From Bacteroidales bacterium (GTDB taxonomy: Bacteria > Bacteroidota > Bacteroidia > Bacteroidales > F082), in assembly GCA_017553625.1 (NCBI GenBank), contig JAFZKP010000048.1, forward strand, positions 1-45,512: a stretch of DNA of 45,512 nucleotides. Direction: 5' to 3'. Position 1 is the stretch's first letter; each line of letters starts with the position of its first letter. The position numbers and the translations under genes were made by a program. Below the pieces are notes generated by a model. It was given only the letters and a program-made list of their open reading frames with translations. It was not told the DNA's origin and did not search any database. Shown in pieces: positions 6,548-15,016 of the stretch.

Positions 6548-8446
6548 TTAATACCTATTTAAATTCCTCTTGATAAATTCAATTAACTCTTTGCCTTTCA
6601 ACAAGTTCTTCGACAATCTCGCTAAGTCGTACAGCTGATTGATAACAGCCTTGCGTTCATCTTCAGTCTTGTCGAGAAGCGTTGCGATGGCTGCGTTGTT
6701 GGTGTTGAGCATCAGGGTGTAACTGTCTGGCATGTCGCCCCACATCGGCATTCCGCCCATCTGATTCATCTCCTTGTAACGGCGCATCCACTCGTTCTGG
6801 ATGATTTCCACAGGGTCGTCATCCTCGCCCAGAGTGCTGAACTCAACGTTGAAATGCGTCTTGTCAATCACCTCCTCAAAAGCTTTTTTCACATCTTCCT
6901 TCTGCTTGTCGTCGAGCTTCGATTCTTTCTTGACATCTTCTTTTTCAATGAGTTTATCAATGGTGTTTGAGTCAACTCTGGCAAATGAGGTGTGTTCAAA
7001 CTTCTGCTCAAATGTGCTGATGAAGTGCGAGTCAAGCATTCCGTCAAGCATCAAAACGTTGTAGCCGCGTTCCTTCGCCTTCTCAATATTCGCATATTGC
7101 TCATCGAGATTTGTCGCGTACAAATATACAACATTTCCGTCTTTGTTCTTCTGATTTTCTTCAATTAATTTTTTATACTCCTCAATGGTGTAATATTTCC
7201 CTTCCGTGTCTTTGAAAAGCATGAATTTTTCTGCTCTTTCGAAGAATTTCGGGTCGGCGATCATGCCGTAAACGATGAAAATCTTGATGTCGTCCCATTT
7301 CTTTTCGTAGTCCTCGCGGTCTTTTTTGAATAGCTCCTCAAGTTTTTCAGCCACTTTCTTCGTGATGTAACTCGAGATTTTCTTGACGTTTTGGTCATTC
7401 TGTAAAAATGAACGGCTCACGTTCAAAGGAATATCCGGTGAGTCGATGACACCGTGCAGCAAGCTCAAAAAGTCTGGCAAAATGCCCTCGACGGAATCGG
7501 TCACGAACACCTCGTTGCAATAGAGCTGAATCTTGTTGCGCTGGAACTCGTAACGGTTGGAAATCTTAGGGAAATAAAGGATTCCCGTGAGGTTGAACGG
7601 GTAGTCGACATTCAGATGGATGTGGAACATCGGCTCGGTGAAATTCATCGGGTACAATGTGTGATAGAACTCGTTGTATTCCTTGTCCTCGATTGTCGAA
7701 GGGGCTTTCTTCCAAAGTGGAGCCACATCGTTGATAATCCAAGGTTTTTCAACCTCTTTGGTCTTCTGTTTGCCGTCTTTGTCAGTCTCGCCTTCGATTG
7801 GTTCTTGCACCTTTTTCGTCCCAAACTGGATCGGCACCGACATGAATTTGCAATATTTGTTGAGCAATTCACGAATCTTGCCTTCTTCAAGGAAATCGGC
7901 GCAGTCGTCTGAGACATAAAGTATTACGTCCGTTCCGCGGCTGCCTTTTGCGATAGGGTTCATCGTGTACTCAGGCGAGCCGTCGCACTCCCATATCACG
8001 CCTTTTTCGTCAGCGCCCTGTGTGTAAGATTTTGTGATGAGTGACACTTTCGACGACACCATGAAGGCGGAGTAGAAGCCCAAGCCGAAATGTCCGATGA
8101 TGTTGGCTGCCTCGGCCTCGCTGTTGGTCTTGAATTTCTCGACAAATTCAGTCGCGCCCGAGAAAGCGATCTGGTTGATGTATTTGTCGACCTCTTCTTC
8201 TGTCATTCCGATGCCGTTGTCGCGCACCATGATGGTCTTTTTCTTCTTGTCGACCTCCACTTTGATTGTCAAGTCGCCGAGTTCGCCGTTGAATTCGCCT
8301 GCGCTTGCCAATGTTTTCAGCTTCTGTGTCGCATCGACGGCGTTGCTGATTATCTCACGTAAAAATATCTCGTTTTCCGAGTATAAAAACTTTTTGATTA
8401 CAGGAAAAATGTTTTCCGTTTTAACTCCAATAGAACCGTTTGACAT
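6548..8446 (-). CDS. htpG: Molecular chaperone HtpG (Hsp90)
   Basis: A 632-residue bacterial Hsp90, close to the usual length. The N-terminal GHKL ATPase has LREIISNAVDA (catalytic Glu, Mg-binding Asn), VRDNGIGM and IGHFGLGFYSAFMV. The middle domain contains YFPKISNRYEFQRNKIQLY and the conserved LNVSRSFLQND arginine segment. The C-terminal dimerisation part follows without an MEEVD tail, as expected in bacteria. It folds and remodels client proteins in the cytosol under stress. It heads an operon with lemA and the TPM gene. No clear -33/-7 promoter was found upstream, only a run of AACTGA-type repeats. Confidence 0.96.
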   Translation of the reverse strand: MSNGSIGVKTENIFPVIKKFLYSENEIFLREIISNAVDATQKLKTLASAGEFNGELGDLTIKVEVDKKKKTIMVRDNGIGMTEEEVDKYINQIAFSGATEFVEKFKTNSEAEAANIIGHFGLGFYSAFMVSSKVSLITKSYTQGADEKGVIWECDGSPEYTMNPIAKGSRGTDVILYVSDDCADFLEEGKIRELLNKYCKFMSVPIQFGTKKVQEPIEGETDKDGKQKTKEVEKPWIINDVAPLWKKAPSTIEDKEYNEFYHTLYPMNFTEPMFHIHLNVDYPFNLTGILYFPKISNRYEFQRNKIQLYCNEVFVTDSVEGILPDFLSLLHGVIDSPDIPLNVSRSFLQNDQNVKKISSYITKKVAEKLEELFKKDREDYEKKWDDIKIFIVYGMIADPKFFERAEKFMLFKDTEGKYYTIEEYKKLIEENQKNKDGNVVYLYATNLDEQYANIEKAKERGYNVLMLDGMLDSHFISTFEQKFEHTSFARVDSNTIDKLIEKEDVKKESKLDDKQKEDVKKAFEEVIDKTHFNVEFSTLGEDDDPVEIIQNEWMRRYKEMNQMGGMPMWGDMPDSYTLMLNTNNAAIATLLDKTEDERKAVINQLYDLARLSKNLLKGKELIEFIKRNLNRY

Positions 8447-8462
8447 ATCTTTAATCTTTTAA

Positions 8463-8550
8463 ATTATTCAGTTGTTAAGTTAATCAGTTATTCAGTTTTT
8501 TAATGCCAGGTTTAACTGAACAACTGACTAACTGATTAACTGACTAACTA
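8463..8550. repeat. Imperfect inverted repeat built from CAGTTA/TAACTG words
   Basis: The left half (8463-8500) is a run of CAGTT-type words and the right half (8512-8550) a run of AACTGACT/AACTGATT units. The halves are roughly complementary, so the segment between htpG and the divergent methyltransferase gene could fold into a long hairpin. It is made of the same unit as the tandem repeat at 441-503. Confidence 0.65.
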
Positions 8551-8609
8551 ATCAAAAACCATTCCGAAATATTTCATTCTGCCAAAATGTCACTTGTAAA
8601 GAAAATTTG

Positions 8610-8617
8610 TATTTTTG
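8610..8617 (+). promoter_or_regulatory. -7 promoter element for the methyltransferase gene
   Basis: TATTTTTG followed by CA, the Bacteroidetes -7 consensus TAnnTTTG. No convincing -33 partner is seen. Its position implies that translation starts at the ATG at 8634 and not at an upstream ATG at 8607. Confidence 0.5.
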
Positions 8618-8633
8618 CAAAAATGAAATTCTG

Positions 8634-9848
8634 ATGGAGAGATTCTTTGAGAAGCTTGAAAATTCGTTAAAGGAAGGCACAATAATTAAAATGACGCTTT
8701 CAAAGCCTGTTATTAAAAATAACGAGTTACGAAACGTTTATATAAAACCTATTTTATTGAAAAATAATAAGATGTGCCAATTCGTCTTTCGTTATGAGCG
8801 TCGCGACGAGACGAAGAATTTCGACGCTGCCCAGACGATGGGGCAGGTGAGGAGTCTTGTTCCGGAAGTGTTTCAGAACGTGTCACTTTTCACCTTGACG
8901 GAAGACGTGACGCTGCTTGTCAGCAAGAAAGGCAAGCCCACATTTATGTGCAAGCCTGTGAAGGAACAGCGCGCCCAGGATTTGAGTCACGACCACGAGA
9001 AACAACGTCTCATCGACCCGTCGAAGCCTTGGTGGTACCTGCTCGGTCTGACCACGCGCGAGGGCAAGGTCATAGCCGACATGCAGCACAAGTTCAAACA
9101 GATATGCAAATACGTTGAAATCGTCGACGGCGTGATGCGCCAGACCAAGTTCGACGACGAGATTCACATCGCCGACATGGGCGCGGGCAAGGGTTACCTG
9201 ACGTTCGCCCTGTACGAATACCTGACATCGCATTACGACAAGAAAATCGTGATGGAAGGGGTCGAAATCCGCCACGAATTGGTGCAGAAAATAAATGATA
9301 TAATACGTGACTGCGGTATTGACACCCGTAGAGACGCGATGAATCGCATCTCTACGGCAGAATCAACAATACGTTTTGTGCAGAATTCAATTGCGGATTA
9401 CAAACCATCAAATCTCGATGTCCTCATCGCCCTCCACGCCTGCGACACCGCCACCGACGACGCAATATTAAAAGGTATACGCAACAATGCGAAATTGATT
9501 ATTTGCGCCCCGTGCTGCCACAAGCAGATTCGCCGCGAGATGGAGAAATCTGGCAAGACGGACACGATGACGCGTTTCGGCATATTCCTTGAACGTCAGG
9601 CGGTTATGATAACGGATGCCGTTCGCGCATTGGTGTTGGAATATTGCGGCTACAAGACCCAGGTCATGGAGTTCATCGAAATAGACAACACCCCGAAAAA
9701 CGTGCTTCTCGTCGGAAGAAAATCCGACAAACCCGTTGACAAAGAATCAATTGCGAAACAAATCAAGGATTTGCTCGACCAATACGGAATCGGGGAGCAT
9801 TATCTGTGGAAGCACTTGTTTAGAGAACCCTCGCTTCGTTCTAAATGA
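8634..9848 (+). CDS. SAM-dependent methyltransferase, with in-frame palindrome
   Basis: A 404-residue predicted class I methyltransferase. The N-terminal ~150 residues are family-specific (KPWWYLLGLTTREGKV). The SAM-binding motif I is HIADMGAGKGYLTFALYEYL, motif II ends MEGVEIR, and further conserved blocks are LDVLIALHACDTATDDAI and ICAPCCHKQIRREM. The HACD and CAPCCHKQ signatures resemble a broad RNA-methyltransferase-like family (Methyltransf_32 type); the substrate is unknown. Residues ~231-242 (RRDAMNRISTA) are encoded by a dispersed palindrome at 9326-9357. The C-terminal REPSLRSK and the stop codon come from another repeat element starting at 9823. Start chosen as ATG 8634, downstream of the promoter element. 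Confidence 0.85.
   Translation: MERFFEKLENSLKEGTIIKMTLSKPVIKNNELRNVYIKPILLKNNKMCQFVFRYERRDETKNFDAAQTMGQVRSLVPEVFQNVSLFTLTEDVTLLVSKKGKPTFMCKPVKEQRAQDLSHDHEKQRLIDPSKPWWYLLGLTTREGKVIADMQHKFKQICKYVEIVDGVMRQTKFDDEIHIADMGAGKGYLTFALYEYLTSHYDKKIVMEGVEIRHELVQKINDIIRDCGIDTRRDAMNRISTAESTIRFVQNSIADYKPSNLDVLIALHACDTATDDAILKGIRNNAKLIICAPCCHKQIRREMEKSGKTDTMTRFGIFLERQAVMITDAVRALVLEYCGYKTQVMEFIEIDNTPKNVLLVGRKSDKPVDKESIAKQIKDLLDQYGIGEHYLWKHLFREPSLRSK
9326..9357. repeat. GTAGAGACG-type palindrome inside the methyltransferase gene
   Basis: Arms CCGTAGAGACGCGAT (9326-9340) and ATCGCATCTCTACGG (9343-9357) with a GA loop and one mismatch. It belongs to the family also seen at 10800, 24449, 31071 and 33801. Confidence 0.88.
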
Positions 9849-9909
9849 CACCTATCCTTCGTCATTTCGACTGAAGCGGAATGAAATGAAGCGTAGTGGA
9901 GAAATCTTC
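9823..9909. repeat. Dispersed two-part palindromic element
   Basis: The left part, GAGAACCCTCGCTTCG followed by AATGACA, provides the last codons of the methyltransferase gene. The right part starts near CGTCATTTCGACTGAAGCGG and ends GTGGAGAAATCTTC, just before the ion-channel gene. The halves correspond to the two halves of the element inside murB (716-779), in degenerate form. Confidence 0.7.
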
Positions 9910-9914
9910 TAAAA

Positions 9915-10727
9915 ATGAATAAACGAAAAATTGAAATAAAAAATATGAACTCTTTGAAAAAGATTTTTCTCAATGACAAGATAATCACCGCGGTGATTGT
10001 GCTGTATGCCATTGTGACGTTTTTGCTTGAATCGAATTATAAAGACAACGCCTTGGTTTTCCTGGACATCACCTGCACGTTGTTTTTCGCTGTCGAGATG
10101 GCGGTCAAACTCCTTGAATACGGATGGCACGAGTATTGGCACGACCCTTGGAACAAGCTTGATGGATTACTCGTCGTCCTGTCGATTCCAACGATAGTGA
10201 TGCTGTTCGTCGACTTGGACATGTACGATTTGTCAATATTGCTGGTGCTGCGACTGTTCCGTGTGGTGAGGTTTTTCAGGCTTTTTCATTTTATTAGCAA
10301 TATCGACAAGCTCTGGCGCGGTCTTATCCGTGCGATACACCAGTCGTGGGCTGTGATACTTCTGTTCCTTCTTCTGATATTGATTTTCGGACTGATAAAC
10401 TGCAGCTTGTATAAGAATGTCGTGCCGCAGTATTTCGGCTCTCCGCTTGAATCGGTCTATACAGTGTTCAGGATTATCACTGTTGAAGGATGGTATGAGA
10501 TCCCGGATTCTATCAGCATGGCGACCTCGCCGGGAATTGCCGCGTTGTCGAGGCTGTATTTCTGTTTCCAGCTGTTTTGTATCGGTATTCTCGGCCTGTC
10601 GTTGATAAACTCTGTTTTTGTCGATGCCATGGTCGAGGATAACAACGATGATGTCAAGAAACAGCTCCGCGAGATTGAGAGGAAGTTGGATGAGCTGATG
10701 AAGAAACAAGGTGCTGATGAGAATTGA
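9915..10727 (+). CDS. Voltage-gated-type ion channel (NaChBac-like)
   Basis: A 270-residue six-helix channel subunit of the Ion_trans family, expected to form a tetramer in the inner membrane. S1-S3 lie in the first ~110 residues. S4 is an arginine ladder (LRLFRVVRFFRLFHF) with charges every third residue. The pore loop reads TVEGW (189-193), and S6 is FCIGILGLSLINSVFVDAM. A C-terminal acidic coiled coil (KKQLREIERKLDELMKKQ) follows, as in bacterial sodium channels. The filter differs from the TLESW of NaChBac, so ion preference (Na or Ca) is open. The start may be 9915 or the ATG at 9945. A dispersed repeat ends six bases upstream. Confidence 0.85.
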   Translation: MNKRKIEIKNMNSLKKIFLNDKIITAVIVLYAIVTFLLESNYKDNALVFLDITCTLFFAVEMAVKLLEYGWHEYWHDPWNKLDGLLVVLSIPTIVMLFVDLDMYDLSILLVLRLFRVVRFFRLFHFISNIDKLWRGLIRAIHQSWAVILLFLLLILIFGLINCSLYKNVVPQYFGSPLESVYTVFRIITVEGWYEIPDSISMATSPGIAALSRLYFCFQLFCIGILGLSLINSVFVDAMVEDNNDDVKKQLREIERKLDELMKKQGADEN

Positions 10728-10761
10728 ATTCACACATTTCAACAAAAATTAACAAAATTTT

Positions 10762-10789
10762 TTTGATATAATAAAAATTTGTATCTTTG
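10762..10789 (+). promoter_or_regulatory. Bacteroidetes-type promoter for ilvE
   Basis: TTTG (10762-10765) and TATCTTTG (10782-10789) with a 16-base spacer, followed by CA. The predicted leader to the ATG at 10871 is about 75 bases and contains a palindromic repeat. Confidence 0.7.
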
Positions 10790-10799
10790 CAATCCAAAC

Positions 10800-10829
10800 G
10801 TAGTAGACATCATATTATGGCGTCTCTAC
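10800..10829. repeat. Degenerate GTAGAGACG-type palindrome in the ilvE leader
   Basis: GTAGTAGACATCATA pairs imperfectly with ATGGCGTCTCTAC. It is a member of the palindrome family seen at 9326, 24449, 31071 and 33801, here within the predicted 5' leader of ilvE. Confidence 0.65.
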
Positions 10830-10870
10830 AAAAACGAACTGAACAATATTAACATTAAATAAAAAGTATC

Positions 10871-11893
10871 ATGCAAAACATCGATTGGGGATCACTCCCA
10901 TTTGGTTACTATCCAACAAATTACAACGTCCGTTGCTATTACAAGAACGGCGAATGGGGCGAGTTAGAGTACTGCTCAGAGACAACAATCAACATTCACA
11001 TGGCTGCTACATGCTTGCACTATGGTCAAGAGGCTTTCGAAGGCTTGAAGGCTCACCGCGGTGCTGACGGCAAAGTGCGTATCTTCCGTCTCGACGAGAA
11101 CGCAAAACGTTTGCAGTCGTCATGCGACGGCATCTGCATGCCTCGTTTCCCAATGGAGAAATTTGAGGAAGCCATGATAAAATGTGTGCAGCTCAACAAG
11201 GAATTCATCCCTACATACGAGAGCGGCGCTTCATTGTATCTCCGTCCGTTGATTATCGGTACAGGCGCACGCGTTGGTGTTAAACCAGCTGACGAATATC
11301 TGTTCATCGTGTTCGCAACACCTGTTGGACCATACTTCAAAGGCGGCTTCCAGGCTAACCCATACGTCATCACACGTAAATACGACCGTTCGGCTCCTCT
11401 CGGAACCGGTGTCTACAAGGTCGGCGGCAACTATGCGGCATCATTGCGCGCTCACACCGAGGCTTGCCATGGCGGCCAGTACGCTTGCGAGTTCTATCTC
11501 GACGCTAAAGAGAAGAAATATATCGATGAGGCTGGCGCAGCTAACTTCTTCGCAGTGAAGAACGACACATACATCACTCCACAGTCAACATCAATCCTTC
11601 CTTCAATCACCAACAAGAGCTTGATGCAGATTGCTGAAACTCTCGGCATGAAGGTTGAACGTCGTCCAGTGGCAGAAGAGGAACTCGCTACATTCGAAGA
11701 GGCAGGCGCATGCGGCACAGCAGCTGTCATCAGCCCTATCTCACGCATCGACGACCCTGAAACAGGCAAATCATACACATTCGGTGATGGCAAACCAGGT
11801 CCATGGAGCCAGAAATTGTACAACAAACTCCGTGGCATCCAGACAGGTCTTGAAAAAGACGAGTTCGGCTGGAACACCATCGTTGAGATATAA
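10871..11893 (+). CDS. ilvE: Branched-chain amino acid aminotransferase
   Basis: A 340-residue PLP-dependent fold-type IV enzyme. It transfers the amino group between glutamate and the 2-oxo acids of leucine, isoleucine and valine, the last step of their synthesis. Signatures are LHYGQEAFEGLKAHR, the LYLRPLIIGTGARVGVKPA block, the Schiff-base lysine in GTGVYKVGGNYAASL, YIDEAGAANFF, and GTAAVISPIS near the end. The length fits the type II (eukaryote-like, ~340-360) group. It has its own promoter and is followed by a strong terminator, so it is probably transcribed alone. Codon use is clean and GC-balanced, as for a highly expressed gene. Confidence 0.96.
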   Translation: MQNIDWGSLPFGYYPTNYNVRCYYKNGEWGELEYCSETTINIHMAATCLHYGQEAFEGLKAHRGADGKVRIFRLDENAKRLQSSCDGICMPRFPMEKFEEAMIKCVQLNKEFIPTYESGASLYLRPLIIGTGARVGVKPADEYLFIVFATPVGPYFKGGFQANPYVITRKYDRSAPLGTGVYKVGGNYAASLRAHTEACHGGQYACEFYLDAKEKKYIDEAGAANFFAVKNDTYITPQSTSILPSITNKSLMQIAETLGMKVERRPVAEEELATFEEAGACGTAAVISPISRIDDPETGKSYTFGDGKPGPWSQKLYNKLRGIQTGLEKDEFGWNTIVEI

Positions 11894-11915
11894 ACTTTGA
11901 TGAAATAGTTTTTTT

Positions 11916-11959
11916 GAGAAACACGTCATTTTTTTAGTGGCGTGTTTCTCGTTTTTTTT
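11916..11959 (+). terminator. Rho-independent terminator after ilvE
   Basis: Perfect 10-base arms GAGAAACACG (11916-11925) and CGTGTTTCTC (11941-11950), then a run of T residues (11952-11959). The promoter of the next gene begins immediately after the T-run. Confidence 0.85.
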
Positions 11960-11960
11960 A

Positions 11961-11968
11961 TATCTTTG
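11961..11968 (+). promoter_or_regulatory. -7 promoter element for the Omp28-like gene
   Basis: TATCTTTG plus CA directly after the ilvE terminator. Any -33 box would lie within the terminator stem. Confidence 0.6.
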
Positions 11969-12005
11969 CAAGGTTGAAATTTATTATTAACTAAAAATAG
12001 CACTT

Positions 12006-13760
12006 ATGAAAAAATTTACATTCGCTTTGATTTCATTGCTGGCTTTGTCAATTACAGTAAAAGCACAGCAATATGTATCAACGGAACCGGCCAACAGAAA
12101 TGTTATCCTTGAGGAATTCACAGGCCGTAACTGTGGCTACTGCACCGACGGTCACCGTATCGCCAACCAGATTATGGCAGCCAATCCTGGCCGTGTCTGG
12201 GCTATCAACGTGCATTCAGGCGGTTATGCCCCAACATCGTATCCTAACTTCAACACCTCAGTCTCTGCTTCAATTTTGGGCGGTTTCTCGGTTGATGGCT
12301 TCCCGTCTGGAGTGGTGAACCGTTCAACGTCTGCGGGACAGAACCGTAGCGCATGGTCAGGCCTTGCAACTCAGCAGTTGGCTCAAGCATCAGAATGCAA
12401 TGTCGCAGGTGTCGCAAGAATCAACCCTGAAACAAGAGTGGCAACAATCACTGTTGAGGTATATTATACAGGAAACAGCACCGCTAACGAGAATTATCTG
12501 ACAGTTGCGATGCTTCAGGATAGTATCCTCGGCTCACAGTCTGACTACGGCAACTACAACCCGACACAATGGCTTAATGGTCAGTATGTGCACATGCACA
12601 TCCTTCGTGACATCGTCACACCAACATGGGGCGAGGCTATTTCTCCAACAACGGCAGGCACTTTGGTTACTAAGACTTATGAATATCAGATTCCGGAAGT
12701 CATAGGCAACCCTAACGGTGTCGACGTCGTCCTTGACCATATCATCTTCCTCGCATGGGTCGCTGAAAGGTATCAGGGAACACCTACACGTCCTATCTTG
12801 ACAGCATGCGAACTCGAAAAGACTACAGTTACAGACCAGCCTATCTATCCTTCAATCATGGCTACAGAACAGGTCATGAATGCGTCATGCAGCCACATGA
12901 AATCATTCAGATATGAACTTGCTAACCTTGGAACTGAGACTATCACCTCTATTAAATATACCGCTGAAGTTGAAGGCTCAAGCCAGGATTTTGAATGGAC
13001 AGGCGAACTCGCCTCGGGTGATAAGACCAAGCTCGAGTTTGATATGGAGATTCCTTTCGGAACATTTGTGGGAACCATCAACATCACTGAAGTCAATGGC
13101 GAGGCATACGAACGTTCTTTTGAATTCGACGCAGAATGCTCTGAATGGGCGGAAGTGGAAATAGAAGAGGAGACAACAAATGTTAAGCTTTATATCATTC
13201 AGGATCAGTTTGGAGAGCAGATTACATGGAATATCATCAACTCGACAGGTGCTGTAGTGGCTTCAGGAGGTCCTTATCAGCATCTTATGGGTTCGGGTTC
13301 AACACAGCCTAATGTGGAGATTATCAACGACTTGCCTGCTGACGAATGCTATCTTTTCAGAATCTTTGACTCTAACGGAAACGGCATCTGCTGCAACTAT
13401 GGCGAAGGTTATTATTACATCAAAGACGCTGCTGGAAACAGAATCATCGAGGGTGACGGCGCTTTCGGCTCAATGGCATCACATCTCTTCTCTATAAACA
13501 AGAAACCTGATGTAGTAGGCGAAAATCCAGTCGCGGGTCTCATTATTTATCCAAACCCGGCAAACAACAAGATTTGTGTTGACGGTGAGGATGTGAGCGT
13601 CGTTGAGATTTACAACTCATTGGGACAGAGAGTCTTGATGGTTGAAGGCTCAGACAAGACTTCGGTTGACGTCGCTGCATTTGGCAATGGCGTTTATGTG
13701 GTGAGAGCCATCACAAACGAAGGAAATGTTACAACAAAGAAAGTGACTATAGCGCACTAA
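12006..13760 (+). CDS. Omp28-like thioredoxin-fold T9SS cargo protein
   Basis: A 584-residue exported protein. A signal peptide covers residues 1-20 (MKKFTFALISLLALSITVKA). The Omp28-like domain begins NVILEEFTGRNCGYCTDGH, with a thioredoxin-type CGYC pair at 43-46, and extends to about residue 260. A middle β-rich region (~270-500) includes a stretch with NGNGICCNYGEGYYYI. The C-terminal ~75 residues form a T9SS sorting domain (IIYPNPANNKIC ... GNGVYVVRAITNEG ... KVTIAH). It is probably displayed on the cell surface or released by the type IX system. Redox or adhesive roles have been proposed for Omp28 relatives, but none is shown by the sequence. A thioesterase gene follows after 3 bases. 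Confidence 0.86.
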   Translation: MKKFTFALISLLALSITVKAQQYVSTEPANRNVILEEFTGRNCGYCTDGHRIANQIMAANPGRVWAINVHSGGYAPTSYPNFNTSVSASILGGFSVDGFPSGVVNRSTSAGQNRSAWSGLATQQLAQASECNVAGVARINPETRVATITVEVYYTGNSTANENYLTVAMLQDSILGSQSDYGNYNPTQWLNGQYVHMHILRDIVTPTWGEAISPTTAGTLVTKTYEYQIPEVIGNPNGVDVVLDHIIFLAWVAERYQGTPTRPILTACELEKTTVTDQPIYPSIMATEQVMNASCSHMKSFRYELANLGTETITSIKYTAEVEGSSQDFEWTGELASGDKTKLEFDMEIPFGTFVGTINITEVNGEAYERSFEFDAECSEWAEVEIEEETTNVKLYIIQDQFGEQITWNIINSTGAVVASGGPYQHLMGSGSTQPNVEIINDLPADECYLFRIFDSNGNGICCNYGEGYYYIKDAAGNRIIEGDGAFGSMASHLFSINKKPDVVGENPVAGLIIYPNPANNKICVDGEDVSVVEIYNSLGQRVLMVEGSDKTSVDVAAFGNGVYVVRAITNEGNVTTKKVTIAH

Positions 13761-13763
13761 TAT

Positions 13764-14159
13764 ATGTTCTCGTGCCCTATACAGATAAGAATGAGCGACC
13801 TCGACCCGTTTGACCATGTCAACAACGGAGCGCAGTGCAACCTCTTTGACTATGGCCGCAGCCAGTATTTTGAAAATCATTTCAAAAAGGAAATCAACTG
13901 GCTCACGTTCGACTTCGTGCTCGTTCATGTCGAACTCGACTTTAAGAAGCCTGTAAAGATTCACGATAAAATTGTTTGTGAGACAGAGGCTTACGAGGTG
14001 GGGCACACGAGTTTCAAAATGCGTCAATATCTGAAAAACGCTGTGACAGACGAGATTTTAACCGTTTGTCACAGCGTTATTGTTTGTATCGACCGCGAGA
14101 AAAATATCCCTAAGGAAATTTCAGACGATCAGAAGCTTATGTTTGGCTTCAACTCCTAA
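13764..14159 (+). CDS. Acyl-CoA thioesterase, hotdog fold (4HBT type)
   Basis: A 131-residue single-domain hotdog protein, predicted to hydrolyse acyl thioesters in the cytoplasm. The catalytic-loop signature [20 protein letters not shown] near the N-terminus fits the 4-hydroxybenzoyl-CoA thioesterase/YbgC type, where the aspartate acts in catalysis. The [20 protein letters not shown] strands complete the fold. It starts 3 bases after the Omp28-like gene and is probably co-transcribed with it. It overlaps the stop of the convergent pyrF gene by 4 bases. The physiological acyl substrate is unknown. Confidence 0.88.
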   Translation: MFSCPIQIRMSDLDPFDHVNNGAQCNLFDYGRSQYFENHFKKEINWLTFDFVLVHVELDFKKPVKIHDKIVCETEAYEVGHTSFKMRQYLKNAVTDEILTVCHSVIVCIDREKNIPKEISDDQKLMFGFNS

Positions 14160-14965
14160 AAGAACGCTTCCATCTGTTTTTGAAGCTTCATGGCTTCTTC
14201 AGCGGCTCTCTCCGCGAAGTCTTCTCCGTTTGAAGCATAAATTATTCCTCTTGACGAGTTTACTAACAATCCGACTTGGCTGTTAAGTCCGTATTTTGCA
14301 ACGGCTTGTAAGTCGCCACCTTGTGCGCCCACGCCTGGAACAAGCAAGAAATGGTCAGGCAGCATCTTGCGAATCTCACCGAGTTCTTCAGGATGTGTCG
14401 CGCCAACCACGTACATCATCTTATTATCATCCGCCCATTCCTTCGACTTCATGATGACGTTTTTGTACATCTCCATGCCGTCAGCATTGAGATATTGGAA
14501 GTCTTTCGAGCCTTTGTTAGATGTCAGAGCCAGCAAGATGACCCATTTGTCTTCAAAACCGAGGAAGGGCTCCACCGAATCGATGCCCATGTAAGGCGCC
14601 ACCGTGATGGCATCGGCTTTCAAAGTCTCGAAGAATGCGCGTGCGTAGTTGGCAGAAGTGTTCCCGATGTCGCCGCGTTTTGCGTCAGCGATGACGAACA
14701 TCTCAGGATAGTTCTCCTTTATGTAAGAGATGGTCTTTTCGAGACTTGCCCATCCTTTTGCTCCGTAAACCTCATAGAAAGCCGTGTTAGGCTTGTATGC
14801 GACCGCATACTTCGCTGTGGCATTGATGATAGCCTTGTTGAAAGCAAAAATCGGGTCTTCCTCCTTCAGCAGATGCTGAGGAATCTTCTTGATATCAGTG
14901 TCAAGACCCACACAAAGAAATGATTTCTTCGCTTTAATCTGATTAATAATATCTTGTTTATTCAT
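14156..14965 (-). CDS. pyrF: Orotidine 5'-phosphate decarboxylase
   Basis: PyrF converts OMP to UMP, the last step of de novo pyrimidine synthesis. The product is 269 residues from [11 protein letters not shown]. Landmarks are [10 protein letters not shown], the catalytic motif [28 protein letters not shown], and the phosphate-binding [10 protein letters not shown]. This is the longer, type 2 OMP decarboxylase common in Bacteroidetes. The ATG at 14965 is preferred to one at 15004, because the extra residues (MPCSFGT) are translated from a palindromic repeat. It is last in a minus-strand block porE-purM-prfA-pyrF. Confidence 0.95.
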   Translation of the reverse strand: MNKQDIINQIKAKKSFLCVGLDTDIKKIPQHLLKEEDPIFAFNKAIINATAKYAVAYKPNTAFYEVYGAKGWASLEKTISYIKENYPEMFVIADAKRGDIGNTSANYARAFFETLKADAITVAPYMGIDSVEPFLGFEDKWVILLALTSNKGSKDFQYLNADGMEMYKNVIMKSKEWADDNKMMYVVGATHPEELGEIRKMLPDHFLLVPGVGAQGGDLQAVAKYGLNSQVGLLVNSSRGIIYASNGEDFAERAAEEAMKLQKQMEAFF

Positions 14966-14995
14966 AATATTCATAATAATTAATGTCCCGAACGA

Positions 14996-15016
14996 ACAAG
15001 GCATGCCTTGTCCCTA
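14996..15016. repeat. ACAAGGCATGCCTTGT palindrome between prfA and pyrF
   Basis: Perfect 16-base palindrome (14996-15011) continued by CCCTAC. The prfA stop codon (15014-15016) is inside the element. A sister copy lies in the TPM gene at 5898-5918. Confidence 0.8.

Noticed and set aside
7454-7919. Long open frames on the plus strand opposite htpG (and similar ones opposite grpE, murA, dnaJ and the helicase)
   Set aside because: They are antisense frames of strongly conserved genes, with no family signatures and no start signals of their own.
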